Shown here: positions 45,684 through 56,945 of the stretch, piece by piece
Position numbering within the stretch: the first letter of the stretch is position 1
Layout: each line of letters starts with the position of its first letter
DNA from: Oasisia sp. SBJ-2009
Lineage: Eukaryota > Annelida > Polychaeta > Sabellida > Siboglinidae
DNA: 64,000 bases
Direction of reading: 5' to 3'
Assembly: GCA_964017155.1 (NCBI GenBank)
Contig: OZ024867.1
Location: 7,778,413-7,842,412, forward strand
The notes under the pieces: model-generated
The model's database searches: none
Told to the model about the DNA's origin: nothing
Seen by the model: the letters and a program-made list of their open reading frames with translations, nothing else
Translations under genes and position numbers: made by a program

Positions 45684-46010
45684 TTATATATAATCGGGGT
45701 CAGGGGTCACCTGTGTACGTTCAATGCAGCAGCGCTGCTCGACGTCACTTCCTGTCGTGTTGACATGACCAGTGTGGATTTTGGTGTGTCGACGTCTCGT
45801 ATTCGACTTGTGCTTCTCAAGTTCGCAGCTCTGGCTTTCGTGGTACTTGCGATATGCGGCTATGACCACTACGACCGCGTTCTTGACAGCATTCGCCATT
45901 TCTAGCAGTGGCCCTGCCTCTGTCGCATGGCACAATAACAAATGAGCGATGTGTCCACTTGAATTCTCACACATTTTCCGCATATTGTCGCTTCCTTCAA
46001 ATTTAAACTA
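45684..46010 (-). pseudogene. TIR-domain-like coding remnant in array G, unit 4
   Basis: Minus frame from ~46,010: KFEGSDNMRKMCENSSGH…, then PLLEMANAVKNAVVVVIAAY followed by RKYHESQSCELE. The run (M)A.AV..A.VVV..S.KY.ES..C..E is the signature of the TIR_2-type TIR domain found in large invertebrate families, including the SARM1-like Glu in C-x-x-E context. The usual WMD…GSTLE stretch before it is shortened to HATEAGPLLE. The frame continues to a stop at 45,684 with an Arg/Lys/His-rich tail (NTRRRHTKIHTGHVNTTG) conserved in units 2 and 3. Probably a partial, non-functional exon of an immune- or NAD-related TIR gene family. Confidence 0.4.
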
Positions 46011-46565
46011 TTCTTAAGTGAGTTGATATATTGTTTAATACCAGACGAATTAACATGAATACTATCAGTGTATCTTCGGAATGTTATTGGTATGTTGAAA
46101 TGATTTAGCATATTTTTATCAGTCGTGTAATTGACGTCATCCACAGCTGTTGACGAAACGTTTCCTCATGCCATTACAATCGTAACAAGTTGATGGTTGC
46201 TCTTCTTAAGTCAGCACATGTTAACGACTTAGTATCAACTGTACGTACGGTTGGTCATCGGGAATGTTTAATTAATTTCTGGAATGAGCTGATCGACCAA
46301 CTGACTGATCGTTTAACTAAAGTTACCTGTAATACGGGCCAGAGATCACCTCTGTATGTTCAACGAAACTGCACGTGATCGTCGGCATTTCCTGTCGTGT
46401 ACTCATGCAACGTGTTGATTTTCGTGTCCTGACGTCACGTGTTCTACTACTGCTACTTCAGTTCCTTTGTGAGTTGGCGTGTTTTGGTTTTAATACTTTA
46501 TGCATGGATATGAAAACAACAAGCGCAACCCTAATTTGTTCTTATGGATATGTCGAATAGACATG

Positions 46566-47789
46566 TTGAAATGATATGTTATTAAACTCTTATTGTATTT
46601 GACATGTTGCACATCCATTAGCTAAGTACCTGCATTATACGAATGCCTATTAATTAATTAATCAATTTATTCAGTCAATCTTTGAACCATTCATTCATCA
46701 TTCAATTATTCAGTCACTCAATCCTTCAATGAGTAATTCATTCAGTCATGCAATCATTCAACTTTAACCAAGGAACTGTTGGTTTTGTGGACTAATCTTA
46801 CCTCCAGTCTTCATTAATATGTGGGGCACACATTGTCAAGCCACCTGCCACGCATCAAAACATACATAAAGGACAGCGACGTCTGCCCTAGCTATGGAGC
46901 CAACGTGTCTAGGGTGGTCAATATCGTCAAAACCAACACAATGGTCACCTCTGTTGTCCAGTAGTTGCCATTGCATGAGGACTGGTCACTCTATGGACTA
47001 TGATAGTCGTCGGTAATGTTCTAAACAGTTAGACTCAATATTATTGTTGTTGCTTTATTAGTAGTATTAAACCGCTGCATATGATTCATAGTAGCATATC
47101 CATGGCGTGCCTTGTGTGTTCCGTAGGTGTGACCGCTGTGTCGTTTGACTTCTTAATTGTATTTGACGCTGTCTTCATTCTCATGTTGACGTTGTATTCA
47201 TTACTTTTGACTCCGTGTTTATAACGTATAACATATTATTTTATGTAAGCATCCGTTTGAGATATGCTCTGGTATGCGCGGTATTTGCGCTCAACCAACA
47301 ATATCATGTGTCAGTAATAATGAAATGCATGTGTTTTTATTAGGGAAAATACCGTATTTATAGTTTGTACAGTCCCCGTTCTGCCGATGCAAAAGTTTCG
47401 TTCTGATGTTCACATTTACTTCAGGAAAGGTGTTTGTGTTTTCTACCATGCAAAGCTGGCAATGCTTTCTTTGAAACCCACATAATTGTCATTTATCAGC
47501 AAGCCCTTGAGAACAGAGGTGTCCAGTTGAGTGGCTAATACTGGATATTCTCACCCATCTCCAGCCACATTCTTCTGGGGTAGGCGTCTGTTGTTGGCCC
47601 AGTATAGTGTCGAACGGATACCAGCTTGGTCTGCTATGCTTTCAGTGATGCCGCAATGCATCTTGTGATACGGAATAGTTGTTATTGTTGTATTACTTCT
47701 ACAGATAAACTCTTCCACTGGCCGGAACAACACAACCCAGTTGTCGCAGACGGTAACGGTCTAGCGGGCCAGGAGTTAGCCTCTGTTAC
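46566..47789. other. Anonymous DNA
   Basis: 46,675-46,765 is ATTCA-type low complexity. A minus frame, 47,733-47,551 (MLFRPVEEFICRSNTTITTI…), ends at a GTGAGA donor-like site without a recognised domain. Confidence 0.4.
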
Positions 47790-48130
47790 CCAGACTTCGT
47801 GATGTGGCAGCACTTTTCAACTCCGCCTAGGATTTAATGAACTGCCGAAGTAACCGCCAGGGCGGTCTTACCCCATATTAGGACAGAGACGTCGATTGAT
47901 TCTCAGGCCGAATTTGAAATAATACATTAAATAACGATACATTTGTTATCAACTAATGCTGTATTATAAAACCTATTCAAATCTAACGTTATACTAACAC
48001 AAACATAAATATAAAAACAAATTTGCAGTTGTTTAAAAAAATAGGAATTACGGCAGGATCACCAGTCTCTTCTCGGCGTAGTTATGCAGTCGACCGACAG
48101 TCGGTTAAGCGAGACTAGCCACGAGTTGGA
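47790..48130 (+). repeat. Dispersed repeat F, copy 2
   Basis: Same blocks as 36,370-36,800. Its right end (GTCTTCTCGGCG-like, TAGTTA.GCAG.CGACCGACAGTCGGTTAAGCG) is shared with copy 3. Confidence 0.75.
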
Positions 48131-48599
48131 AGTTTCGCGAATCCAGATATATACGACTGTATAAATTCAGTGTGAAGATGCTACTTCTGGGGAAGCATTT
48201 CAGGTTTCGCAATCAAGAGTATCTCTCTTTTCGAATGCATTTTTTTATCTTATCAAAAATTGTGAAACTGGAGCATAAGGTATGTTACATAATGTTAAGG
48301 CCATAGAGTTGTTTATTCCAGGACATATCAGATGACATTGACATGGAGATGAGAAAAATGCTAAAACGTACTCATATCTCTTCAGCTTGATCAGCTCCAA
48401 AAACCTGCCGATCCATAGGAGGACATCTCCCTCAATTGCCTGTATGAAGCTTCTAGTTACATCGCTTTCCAGTGCATTACACACATGGATCATCAACCGT
48501 GTATGCAATTACATAGTTATATCTGCTGATGATCACTGATGTCCCGGATGTAGCAAACAATTGCAGTAGAGGTTTGCAGCCTTCATGGTTGTGGGCGCG
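48131..48599. other. Anonymous DNA
   Basis: Minus frame 48,508-48,245 has no recognisable motif. Confidence 0.4.
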
Positions 48600-49202
48600 A
48601 AGAACTCGTGTCTCATCTCCATGTTAATGCCAGTGCGAGTGGAATTAAATATACTGCTACTCACTCATCGAGTACTGACTAACCACGCAACTGGATACAT
48701 TGAACAATGTGTAAGCCGACGCCAGCCGGTTAGATCGCTGCGCTCCAGCGAACACTATCTATTGTGCGTGCTACGCACAAGGCATCAATAGGGTGAAATC
48801 AGTTGAAAATATTGCTAAATTCCGTCGTCATTTAAAAACATATCTGTACAATCTGGCCTATCCACCATAGCTCCCTGGCGCATCAATCAATCTGATGACA
48901 ACTTGATTTGTTTACCGACTATGAGATCGATTAATCCTTTTTGTGTTGATGCGCCTCTGAGCTTGGTTTCTAAGGATATAGGCGCAATAGAAGTTAACTA
49001 ATTATTATTATTATTATTATCAGCGTGGCAGTCCCGTGACTGTGGAATGCGCTACCCAGCATCTGACATAAACTATTACCACTGCTGCTTTTAAGGTTAA
49101 ACTAAAGACCTATCTATTTTTTAAGAACTATCTGAACAGCGCTGTTAGCCACGGATGTTGGAACAGCGGTATAGAAATGTTGCTGTTATGATTATGATTA
49201 TG
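48600..49202 (+). mobile_element. LINE family D, 3' part, split by a family B insertion
   Basis: Left block (to ~48,790): …LMPVRVELNILLLTHRVLTN, then GYIEQCVSRRQPVRSLRSS, matching the usual LINE C-terminal order WLPV..RI.FKILLLTY…R.LRSS. Right block (49,022-49,175): VAVP.LWNALP then FKVKLKTYLFFKNYLNSAV…, ending with a (GATTAT)n tail. Between them lies the family B copy, so family B jumped into family D. Copy 2 of the D tail is at 41,154-41,236. Confidence 0.75.
48793..49020 (+). mobile_element. Non-LTR retrotransposon family B, 3' end, copy 2
   Basis: Nearly identical to 14,161-14,391: last 26 codons (VKSVENIAKFRRHLKTYLYN…), stop, 3' UTR and (ATT)n tail. The extreme 5' truncation and high identity point to recent target-primed insertion. 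No clear target duplication is visible. Confidence 0.9.
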
Positions 49203-49491
49203 TATGTTGGTATCATCGCGAAGGAAATATTTCCAGTTTCATGGCAGGTTATGGCTCCCCGCTACGTTCCGAGAAGTCCCGTTGTCACGCTTCTCGTGTG
49301 AAATAGTTCACTGTGTAGATGCGATACGTGTCCCACACGATGCCAACCATTTTGGACTTCGTTTAATGCTCAACGATAGCAGAGATAGAGATTACGTCAG
49401 CATATACGTCAAACGTGGTGACATTGGTTGTGGAAAACATACGACATAAAACAGCTTTGAGGATTAGCGAAAATAAAGGACTCGTCATCCA
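49203..49491. other. Anonymous DNA
   Basis: The plus frame 49,204-49,449 (81 codons) has no recognised domain. Confidence 0.4.
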
Positions 49492-50246
49492 GGCGGGAAG
49501 TCACTGAATCGTCGGCCGGACGGTAGCCAGCCGGCCGGCCGACGCATGAAAAACGAAAAACGAAATCGGCCAGGCGTCGTGGGAACATCGGGCCGTCGGC
49601 TGGTTTGGTCATTTTGGAACTCCCAGAACCGGCTGACCGGACGGCCGTTGTCCGCCCGATGCTACTACGATTTTTCGAACACACACAGCCAGTGGTCAAC
49701 CGGCCGATATAACAATTTAAGCACTATTAATTTAAATTCAAATTAGTTTGATTTTGTGTCCATAGAGGGATTCACTATGCTCGCCAAGATGACCTACATC
49801 CAAATGTTCATCACGGTTGACTCAGAGGATGAATTCATGTCGAGTTTTGTTGCTGCAAGTGCCGCTTTTGTGGCAATGTCTCAGAGGAAACCCCGGAGGA
49901 AGAAGCATTCCAAGCGCTTCTAGTCCAAACCATTTCTGCTGCTGTGTTCTTGTGTGTTTGTCTCTAAAAATTGTTTCCTGTGCGAATGTTACCCAACACA
50001 CCACTCTTTGGACAGTTTGAACACTAAAATGTTATCATGTCACCGCCTGGTGTGACGTTTCCGCACTAAAACAGCCTAAAACATATCCCGGCCGGACGTC
50101 GTGCGGGCATCGGCTCGACGCACGACGCCCAGCCGATGCCTCGATTTTTGGCACTCACCTAACCGATGCCCGGCCGATGACCCACGATGACAGGCCGATG
50201 CAAAATCGGCCGGCCGGCCGGCCGCCCGGCTTAGTGAGTTCCCGGC
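49492..50246 (+). mobile_element. Harbinger-like deletion derivative with GC-rich ends
   Basis: The termini are inverted: GCGGGAAGTCACTGAA on the left and, reverse-complemented, GCCGGGAACTCACTAA on the right. Each is followed by CGGCCGGCCGG-rich DNA and repeated GCCGATGC modules. It contains a short acidic/Arg-rich frame like the start of a HARBI1 transposase. Target duplication not certain. Confidence 0.65.
49777..49923 (+). pseudogene. Harbinger-type transposase N-terminal remnant
   Basis: A 48-codon frame, MLAKMTYIQMFITVDSEDEF then MSSFVAASAAFVAMSQRKPR and RKKHSKRF. The acidic DSEDEF, Ala-rich helix and Arg/Lys block resemble HARBI1-type N-termini. The catalytic domain is missing, so the element cannot move itself. 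Confidence 0.45.
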
Positions 50247-51165
50247 TTTAGTATGCTCAACCCCCTCTGTTTTATACTGTGATACTGTGAGGTCAACGGC
50301 GACTGCAATTGGGTGAGAAGACCTTATCTTTCTAACACAAACTACAGTGAACGTAATACATTAAATGGTTTGAGAAACACATTTCAATATAGGTTCATCG
50401 ATGCCGGATGATACCCTTTACAATACGTGCATTTGATATAGCTAATTTTGTGTGCGATTTCAACTATGCACATTTAACAGCTGGCGTTATCAAATCTGTC
50501 GAACGTCTCGTCCGAATCTGTTGCACGTTGCGGTTCTGATCACACACAAATGCCGTATTTCTCCAGAAAGTGTCCACGACGAATCCCTGTAAGACTGGTG
50601 TCCGAGACGACAGTCGTATATTTCGAGGTACACAACATTACCCTAGCTTGTGCCGCATTTGTGGTATATTACAATGTCCTCCGGGAAAAAATTATCCACA
50701 GAAACTATGCATCCGTGGAACACGCTTCAGTCAATCGTCATCCCAGACTGAGAACTAATGGACATTACTTTGTCTTGGCTTTGACGACTATATGGCTTAC
50801 CTTACATGTATTGCATTTGTAATATTCACAAGTAAGTTCAAACTACCTGCACATTTTAATTTCTGCTATCACACACATTTATTTTCATTACATTAAAAAC
50901 ATAATATATAACACGACATTGCCACTTTAACGTCAAATTACTCACAATACCAATTATTAATTGCTCTAAACAACTATAGTTAAAACAGTGAAGTATAATT
51001 CAATAGTAATATCCACTATACGCAATCAGTATACGGAGACGGGGCCGACATGTACATACAAACGTTATAGTAGTAACTGTTTGCTTGTGATCGAACCACG
51101 GTCACACAAGCAAAGCGTCTCTCCGCTAATGAGGGCTAGACAAGACTAGATTAAATGTAAGTCTG
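50247..51165. other. Anonymous DNA with a fragment of array G
   Basis: 50,860-51,165 repeats array G sequence (CATTACATTAAAAACATAAT, CAAAGCGTCTCTCCGC, GCTAGACAAGACTAG). Plus frames at 50,550-50,822 and 50,570-50,758 have no firm domain. A GTAAGT donor-like site follows at 50,833. Confidence 0.45.
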
Positions 51166-51170
51166 TCCTT

Positions 51171-51640
51171 GGCGAAACGTTTTTTCCATTTCGTAAAGAT
51201 GGTCGCCATGTCGCCTTATGTGGTCATCCATGTACGGACACACGTTTTATCGTTCGTGTTTTCGTGGACCATGGCGTCATCGTTACGCTGGCGAATCTCA
51301 GGAGAAGAGACCGCTGGACAGCGACAGTCCGCAATGTCACAGAAGGTGGTCACTGGTCAGTTGTTGTCCGATGCAGACTCGGTTTAATTACAGAAGAATG
51401 TTGCGTTCGCCGAAACCAGTGTCCGGCAGTACAACGGTCCGAGCGATAATGTTGTGGTCATCACATCCGACTGGCTTGACGGCACCCCGAGTTCACTGCA
51501 CGGTCGGGGCAGACGGGGGAAGGACAGCGAGTTGGAGCGGACACAGACGGCAGGGCGAGCGCGGACAGTCGCCGACAGGTTATCTTCTTGTTGATGCCGG
51601 TCTACAACACGTCGTCGTGAACCTATAATTTATATTCCGA
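51171..51640 (+). pseudogene. GC-rich decayed exon, weakly Ig-like
   Basis: GC content rises sharply over this block. One frame gives ALCGHPCTDTRFIVRVFVDH then RWTATVRNVTEGGHWSVVVR-C. After a frame change it continues as ETSVRQYNGPSDNVVVITSD. C…W/VRC spacing with RNVTEGGxW, then a V.QYNGPSDNVVV link, loosely recalls Ig-like domains in molluscan receptors. An AATAAATAAA stretch follows at ~51,680. The assignment is tentative. Confidence 0.25.
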
Positions 51641-52534
51641 CTATAAGAATACGTGACATGTATTGTCACCGAGAGAACAAAATAAATAAACACAGTATTA
51701 TAAACAAATGGTTGGTGACAAAAAAGAGTGGTGATGTGGATTACTTTGAGACGGTGACTACCGATTTATTTTGATGGTGATGATGATATAAAGCAGTGGC
51801 ATTGGCCACTGCGACTACAAATAGTTGTGTTGCTGATGCCACTGTTGAGTGTTTGAGATGTTTATGATTACTGGACAACATTACTTTGATACACCCGTCA
51901 CGGAACAACATTACACACATGTGAAGACAAATGAATAGTACAACATGCACCACAAAAATATTCGTGCATTTTAACACGTAAAATGAGTCGACAGGGTGAG
52001 CGTGTAAATAACACAAGGTAACCACTCCTAAATAGTTGTGTCACCGCCAACTAATGTGACTCGAATTATTGATCAGTTTGAGACGGCGACTACCGAGTTG
52101 TTTTGATGATGATGATATAAAGCAGTGACATTGACATTGTGATTAAATACAGAAACATTAGGTGTGTTTAATTACGAAAGGATGATACATTTTGATGACA
52201 AATAACAATTGTGTCTTATTTGAGTTTTCCTCTCAATGTATCAAAGTGGTCATCTTGAAACAGTTAATATTTACTGGAATTATGTGTGTAATTTTGTTTT
52301 GTAAAATTGTATTTTAAGCTTATATAAATGACAAATGTCACCACTGAAATGTGCATACAACTAGGTTATGTCATTCATTGCGACAACAGTCAATACTGGA
52401 GAAAGTCCACATGACACATACGACGCATTGCCTACTTTTGCGTCTACGACGCTGTGTTATATTTACCCCACCACATCGGCGAATGTGGCTGCACCGGTGA
52501 CATGGATGAGAGGGCATGGTGACGTGACCAGATT
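51641..52534. other. Anonymous DNA with a short duplication
   Basis: 51,737-51,800 and 52,072-52,137 are direct copies (TTTGAGACGGTGACTACCGA, GATGATGATATAAAGCAGTG) 335 bp apart. No gene is recognised. Confidence 0.5.
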
Positions 52535-52722
52535 GAACAAGATTGCCACCTAGATATTCAACTATAGATGGCAGGTGGATAAGGAAGCCCTTTGGCTTAG
52601 GGAGAGTCCAACCTATCTATTTAAATGCACCCCGCCCTTCTTAGGGATATGTCGATTTTATTTTAAAATATATTAATACTGCTAGCACCTACACAGTCGT
52701 GTATCTGGTGCCAAAATAAATT
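52535..52722 (-). mobile_element. LINE family A, 3' end fragment
   Basis: Minus strand: HDCVGASSINIF.NKIDISLRR coding end, then AGGTTGGACTC, AGCCAAAGGGCTTCC, a hairpin CCATCTATAG…TCTAGGTGG and one TTGTTCAATC terminal unit. Same layout as 61,972-62,190. Confidence 0.8.
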
Positions 52723-52812
52723 TGACAGGTGTGAATGAGGTGTTTAGCTGAGACGATGGAGTCAGTCAGTCACTGTCAGCCTCGGCCTCACGTAACTGTC
52801 TTCCGGCGGCCT

Positions 52813-52986
52813 GTGTCGTGTCGTGTCGTGTCGTGTCGTGTCGTGTCGTGTCGTGTCGTGTCGTGTCGTGTCGTGTCGTGTCGTGTCGTGTCGTGTCGTG
52901 TCGTGTCGTGTCGTGTCGTGTCGTGTCGTGTCGTGTCGTGTCGTGTCGTGTCGTGTCGTGTCGTGTCGTGTCGTGTCGTGTCGTGT
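52813..52986. repeat. (GTGTC)n pentanucleotide array
   Basis: About 35 perfect units. Open in all frames (CRVVS / RHDTT repeats). Long periodic ORFs here are artefacts. Confidence 0.97.
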
Positions 52987-52989
52987 CAC

Positions 52990-53147
52990 GGTCACTTCCT
53001 GCTCCCACCATCTGTCCCTGGTCGCCGCGTCACGTGACATCAGCCGGTCCAGTGTTGTCTCCAGGTCAGTCAACTCACGCTGCAGGCCCTGGACAGTGTC
53101 CATGTACATCGGCTGTCCAGACTGTCGTCGGAAGTGGACACTACAAC
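52990..53147 (-). CDS. Possible coiled-coil exon next to the pentamer array
   Basis: Minus frame: SGQPMYMDTVQGLQRELTDL then ETTLDRLMSRDAATRDRWWE. Heptad-like and GC-rich, preceded by a plausible acceptor (GTCTTGTTGTAG) and followed by GTGACC. A shorter analogue (SIQSLAETVQDHEQRLPNQP) occurs at ~57,230-57,290 on the same strand. Unrecognised; it may be an exon of an unseen gene. Confidence 0.25.
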
Positions 53148-53162
53148 AAGACACGCGACATG

Positions 53163-53944
53163 TAGGTTTAACAAGGTTTAACAAGTTGCCGTTCAGAACC
53201 AAGCTCCAGACGGCATGTGAACAAGGAAGCCTATGGCTTATCAAGTGTTCACTTAACATTATAAATATACAATATTATAAAATGCACTAAAATGCTACTA
53301 ATTAAAATACGTTGTCTCTAAAAAATACATAAGTAAAATAAAATCTATACGTTGTTTGTAAAAAAATATACAAGTAAAATAAATAAATACATAAAATATC
53401 CTACAATAACACAATTTTTTATAATAATAAATTAATTAAAATAAATATATGAATAAATAATGTAATCAGTATTAAAATAATTTCTAAAACATTTAAGTGT
53501 TCAACCTAGGTATAGCCCGCCCTAGCCAGATAATTGTCAATTTTTTTTTAAACATATTTACACTGCTGGCATTTACACAATCATGACTTAAATTATTCCA
53601 ATCAGTTGTTGTTCTCTGGGAGAAGGAAAATTTTCTTTTATCTAATCTAGAGTATGGCTTGACCAACGCTGTCTTATGCCCCCTTGTCACACTATCTTCT
53701 TTTAGTTTGAAAAAATGTTGCTATCAATATCTTCATATCCATTCAATATCTTAAAAACTTCCATTAGGTCTCCTCTTAATCTTCTAATTTCTAATGTTGT
53801 CGATCTATATTCTAACAGGCGTATTTCATAGGATACATGTTTAAGTTCTGGAATTAGCTTAGTTGCCCTCCTTTGAATTCTACACCGACGGTCACCTTGC
53901 TCTACCTCTTTCTTCGATGTGACACTGTCACACGCTGTGGTCAC
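53163..53944 (-). mobile_element. LINE family A relative, coding end and 3' UTR
   Basis: Minus 53,944-53,702: CRIQRRATKLIPELKHVSYE, then RLLEYRSTTLEIRRLRGDLM and EVFKILNGYEDID. After a frameshift, 53,690-53,493: RGHKTALVKPYSRLDKRKFS, then WNNLSHDCVNASSVNMFKKK. This is the classic LINE ORF2 C-terminus. An AT-rich 3' UTR follows, then a hairpin (GCCGT…ACGGC) and two TTGTTAAACC units at 53,163-53,182. 5'-truncated. Confidence 0.85.
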
Positions 53945-53999
53945 AACGACCGACTGTCAGGAGATAGGGGTTCAGGACCACCCGCTGCCCTTGCAACTA

Positions 54000-54440
54000 T
54001 TCACCCCAAACTAGCCACGATTAGCCAGACTCCGTGAGGTGGCAGCACTTTTCAGCCCCTCAACTCCGCCTGTGTTTAAATGGGCTGCCGATGTAACCGA
54101 CAGGGCGGCCTTAATTACCCCATATTAGGATAGAGACGCTGATTGGCTCTCAGGCCAACTATGAAATGAAAAATAAAATAACAATATACTTTTATAAGAT
54201 AATGATATCTTGTGAAAAGTATTCATCATTGAACTTTTGTTAACACAAAATTAAGTACAAATGTGTGGCTGTTTATAAACGTAGGAATTACGGCAATATT
54301 AACCAGTATCGTGGCAACATGGCAGCATTGTTTAACCACACATAGATAATATTCAAAAGCCGGCAAAGTCACCAGACTGTCTTCTCGGCGTAGTTACGCA
54401 GCCGACCGACAGTCGGTTAAGCGTGACTAACCCCGAATTG
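54000..54440 (+). repeat. Dispersed repeat F, copy 3
   Basis: Same blocks as copies 1 and 2, including CCGACCGACAGTCGGTTAAG at the right end, which contains an 8 bp inverted pair around ACAG. Confidence 0.75.
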
Positions 54441-54836
54441 ACTTTGTTTTGGTAGAACGCTAAACGTCACTGAACCGTCTATCCTGCGTCTATAAACCCC
54501 AGAGTTGGGGGTTTAATAGTCGTGGAGGGAGTAAGCAATAAACTCTCTGTGCTGCTACTAACCCCGTTAGCCGCAGTCGGGGGGGGGGGGGGGTGTCACG
54601 AGCCGCCCGTCTCACCCTCTCTACACCTGCCGCCGTCACCCAGTTAGCGTACAGCCTACAACCAATAGATGCATCGGTGGTTAGGACAACGTTTCTTGTG
54701 AAGATCCTGTCACGTGACAACGATACATATATCAACATGTGCCGGCAAAACATTAGTTAACTAGTGAACAAATACGCGGACGAGACACGGATTGGGTCAA
54801 TACCCGAGTGGGGAAAGACATTTTGTTATATATACG
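54441..54836. other. Anonymous DNA with a G15 run
   Basis: A run of about 15 G lies at 54,580-54,593. The minus frame over it is not supported. 54,790-54,830 is duplicated at ~55,885-55,920. Confidence 0.45.
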
Positions 54837-55321
54837 TCCAGTTTCGTAAAGCCGTGTAACTTTACAAGCAATTATGCGGTCTACAGCTAACAGCGACTAT
54901 TCCTTGTTGCTTACAGCCAGTTTCATGAGACCAATTCAGCATTCGCATTAAAACATCGACGTAGAATTTACCTAATTAGATCGCGGTATTTGTGATGTTT
55001 ATTGACACCCTTTTTTATTTTAGCTGCCGCTTTTGCCGTTCGTATAGCAAATGACTAGGTATGAGGAAGGTATAGGATATCCAGTGTAAACATTAAAAAT
55101 AATAAACTTAAGTTGGCTTGTCGGGAGCATCAACGAACTTAGGAAGCATCACGTAAATATTTCAACTGGCGTAATGTTGCGCCAACTAAATACATGGTGC
55201 AGTTAAGTGCAACTATGGAACAGACTCTTGAAACGCAACTAGCGTAACTTTACGACGTTTTAGGCTTCCAACGAGTTATCGCCGCTACGACGTCGTAAGC
55301 AGGGTTTATGAAACCGGCCCC
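54837..55321 (+). mobile_element. MITE family M, copy C
   Basis: Same family as 6407-6883. Flanks GGGGAAAGACATTTTGTTAT on the left and CCCCGGATCACTTACATGA on the right are contiguous in the duplicate at 55,899-55,948 without the element, so the empty site is visible in the window. Confidence 0.85.
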
Positions 55322-55610
55322 GGATCACTTACATGACTTCGACTCAGCGACTGACATGTGTAATGGGTTCCATTTCCTTCTCGTGGTCTCGTACTGCGTA
55401 CGGAGAAATATATGATTCGTATTGTTACCGAGTAAGCCAGCGAGAAATATCAACACACGGTCAAGTGTGTTTGTAACGTCATAGTCAACATACCATGTAG
55501 TCCGTCACTAGCGCAGCAGTCGCCAGGAACTATTTTAGGGTCAGGTGTACAAAATAGTGAACTGGTATGAATGTGGATGTGGACATATTAACGCTTGATA
55601 ACATTAGTTG
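55322..55610. repeat. Local duplication H, copy 1
   Basis: Matches 56,670-56,945 in the same orientation: GACTCAGCGA.TGACA, TGTAATGGGTTCCA, TTGTTACCGAGTAAGCCAGC, GTAGTGAACTGGT or GTGAACTGGT, GGATGTGGACAT. Confidence 0.75.
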
Positions 55611-56669
55611 ACTCGTGACCAATTACTCAGATGAGACATGGAGTCTCAGGTAGTTTCCTCCAAACAGCCGAAACTTGGGCGAACGCAGGAGTTGTCCTTC
55701 TCTCGAATTAGTGAGTCCACTACAGGGTAAACATTTATCCCCTGTGTGGAATATTTTACTTCCCCTTGCATAGACACTTGATAGAATGGACCTCCGGCTA
55801 TTAGGCAAATGTGGGGTGAACGAAATTGTCTACGTTTCGAAACGGCGGCAGGTGGGATTGAAACACCGCCCCTTCCAATGGCTTGGGTAAATAACCGGGT
55901 GGGGAAAGACCTTTTGTTATAGAGACAGACCCCGGATCACTTACATGATTGCCTCAGCCGTCGTAGCTGTGTCGTCATTAATGTGACAAGTGACACTGAG
56001 GGGGCCGTTGTCACCAGTGCTGTTGAAGACCAAGACACTTGTCAGGTGACGTCGCGGTCATCCAGGTCACAAGAGACGAACCTGTTGCGACACAAACAAC
56101 TGTTTACTTTGTATATTAACACTCGCGAGTAAACAAACTAGTGTCATCTCTGTCAACATGTCACATGTCAACACTTTGTTGCACAGTTATGACACATAAT
56201 ATATTATTTTTAGTTAATGATTTTAGTTAATTGTCTTACTTAATAAGATATATACATACCTGTAAAACTACACATCCAACATGGAAACAACCAGACGTAT
56301 ATATATAAATAAAAAGGCGAAAGAAAAAAAATGAAAAACGTCGATTCGTTTGGGGCAGTCATTCAGGCGAACGTCTAAACGTGATTGATGATTAATAACT
56401 TTATTTATGATGTAAACTACCCTAAATGTCTCGAGTACGATTTGTTACCAGCAAAATGTTTCTTTATTTTATTAAAAATCTCTGCAAAAAAACTTTTCCT
56501 AAATTGTTTTTCTAAACAAATGCATTGTCACGTCTATCTTTGAACATCTTAAAACTTACCGTTGATCAGCATATATTACGTCTATAAATGATGGACGTAA
56601 ATTCGTGATTCCTAATAACTCATGCCATATTAACAACCACTGATTTCTTGAGCTGTTTTCGAGCATTTG
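55611..56669. other. Anonymous DNA
   Basis: Contains the unoccupied MITE site (55,885-55,950). No recognised gene; minus frame 55,623-55,808 is unrecognised. Confidence 0.45.
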
Positions 56670-56945
56670 CAATCGACTCAGCGATTGACACCTGTAATGG
56701 GTTCCACTTCATTCTCGTGTGCGCGTAAAGTCTACGGAGAAATAATTGATTCTTTTTGTTACCGAGTAAGCCAGCGAGAAATACAACACACAGTCAAGTT
56801 GCCTGTGTGACGTCATGGTCAACATACCACGTGGTCGCTTGCCTTGGGTTACTATCGTAACAGTCACCAGGAACCATTGAAGGGTCAGGCGTTGAAAGTA
56901 GTGAACTGGTGTGAAGGTGGATGTGGACATGTTAATGGTTGATTT
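56670..56945. repeat. Local duplication H, copy 2
   Basis: Second copy of 55,322-55,610. It overlaps the downstream half of the minus frame 57,194-56,709. Confidence 0.75.

Larger units (their letters stand above)
41906..46565. repeat. Tandem array G, ~1.3 kb units
   Basis: Recurring landmarks: GAGCTGATCGACCAACTGAC at ~42,117, 43,430, 44,750 and 46,287; GGC.CCATCTTG at ~42,483, 43,814 and 45,165; CTAGACAAGACTAG at ~42,700, 44,024 and 45,382; AAATGTGAT.GTTAG after GGAAAGATGGTC. Period is 1.31-1.35 kb, with a longer last unit that holds an extra ~230 bp TIR-like coding block. A Harbinger insertion splits the first unit, and a fragment recurs at 50,860-51,190. Confidence 0.85.

Noticed and set aside
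52735..53290. CRVVS and RHDTT repeat ORFs
   Set aside because: Frames through the (GTGTC)n array.
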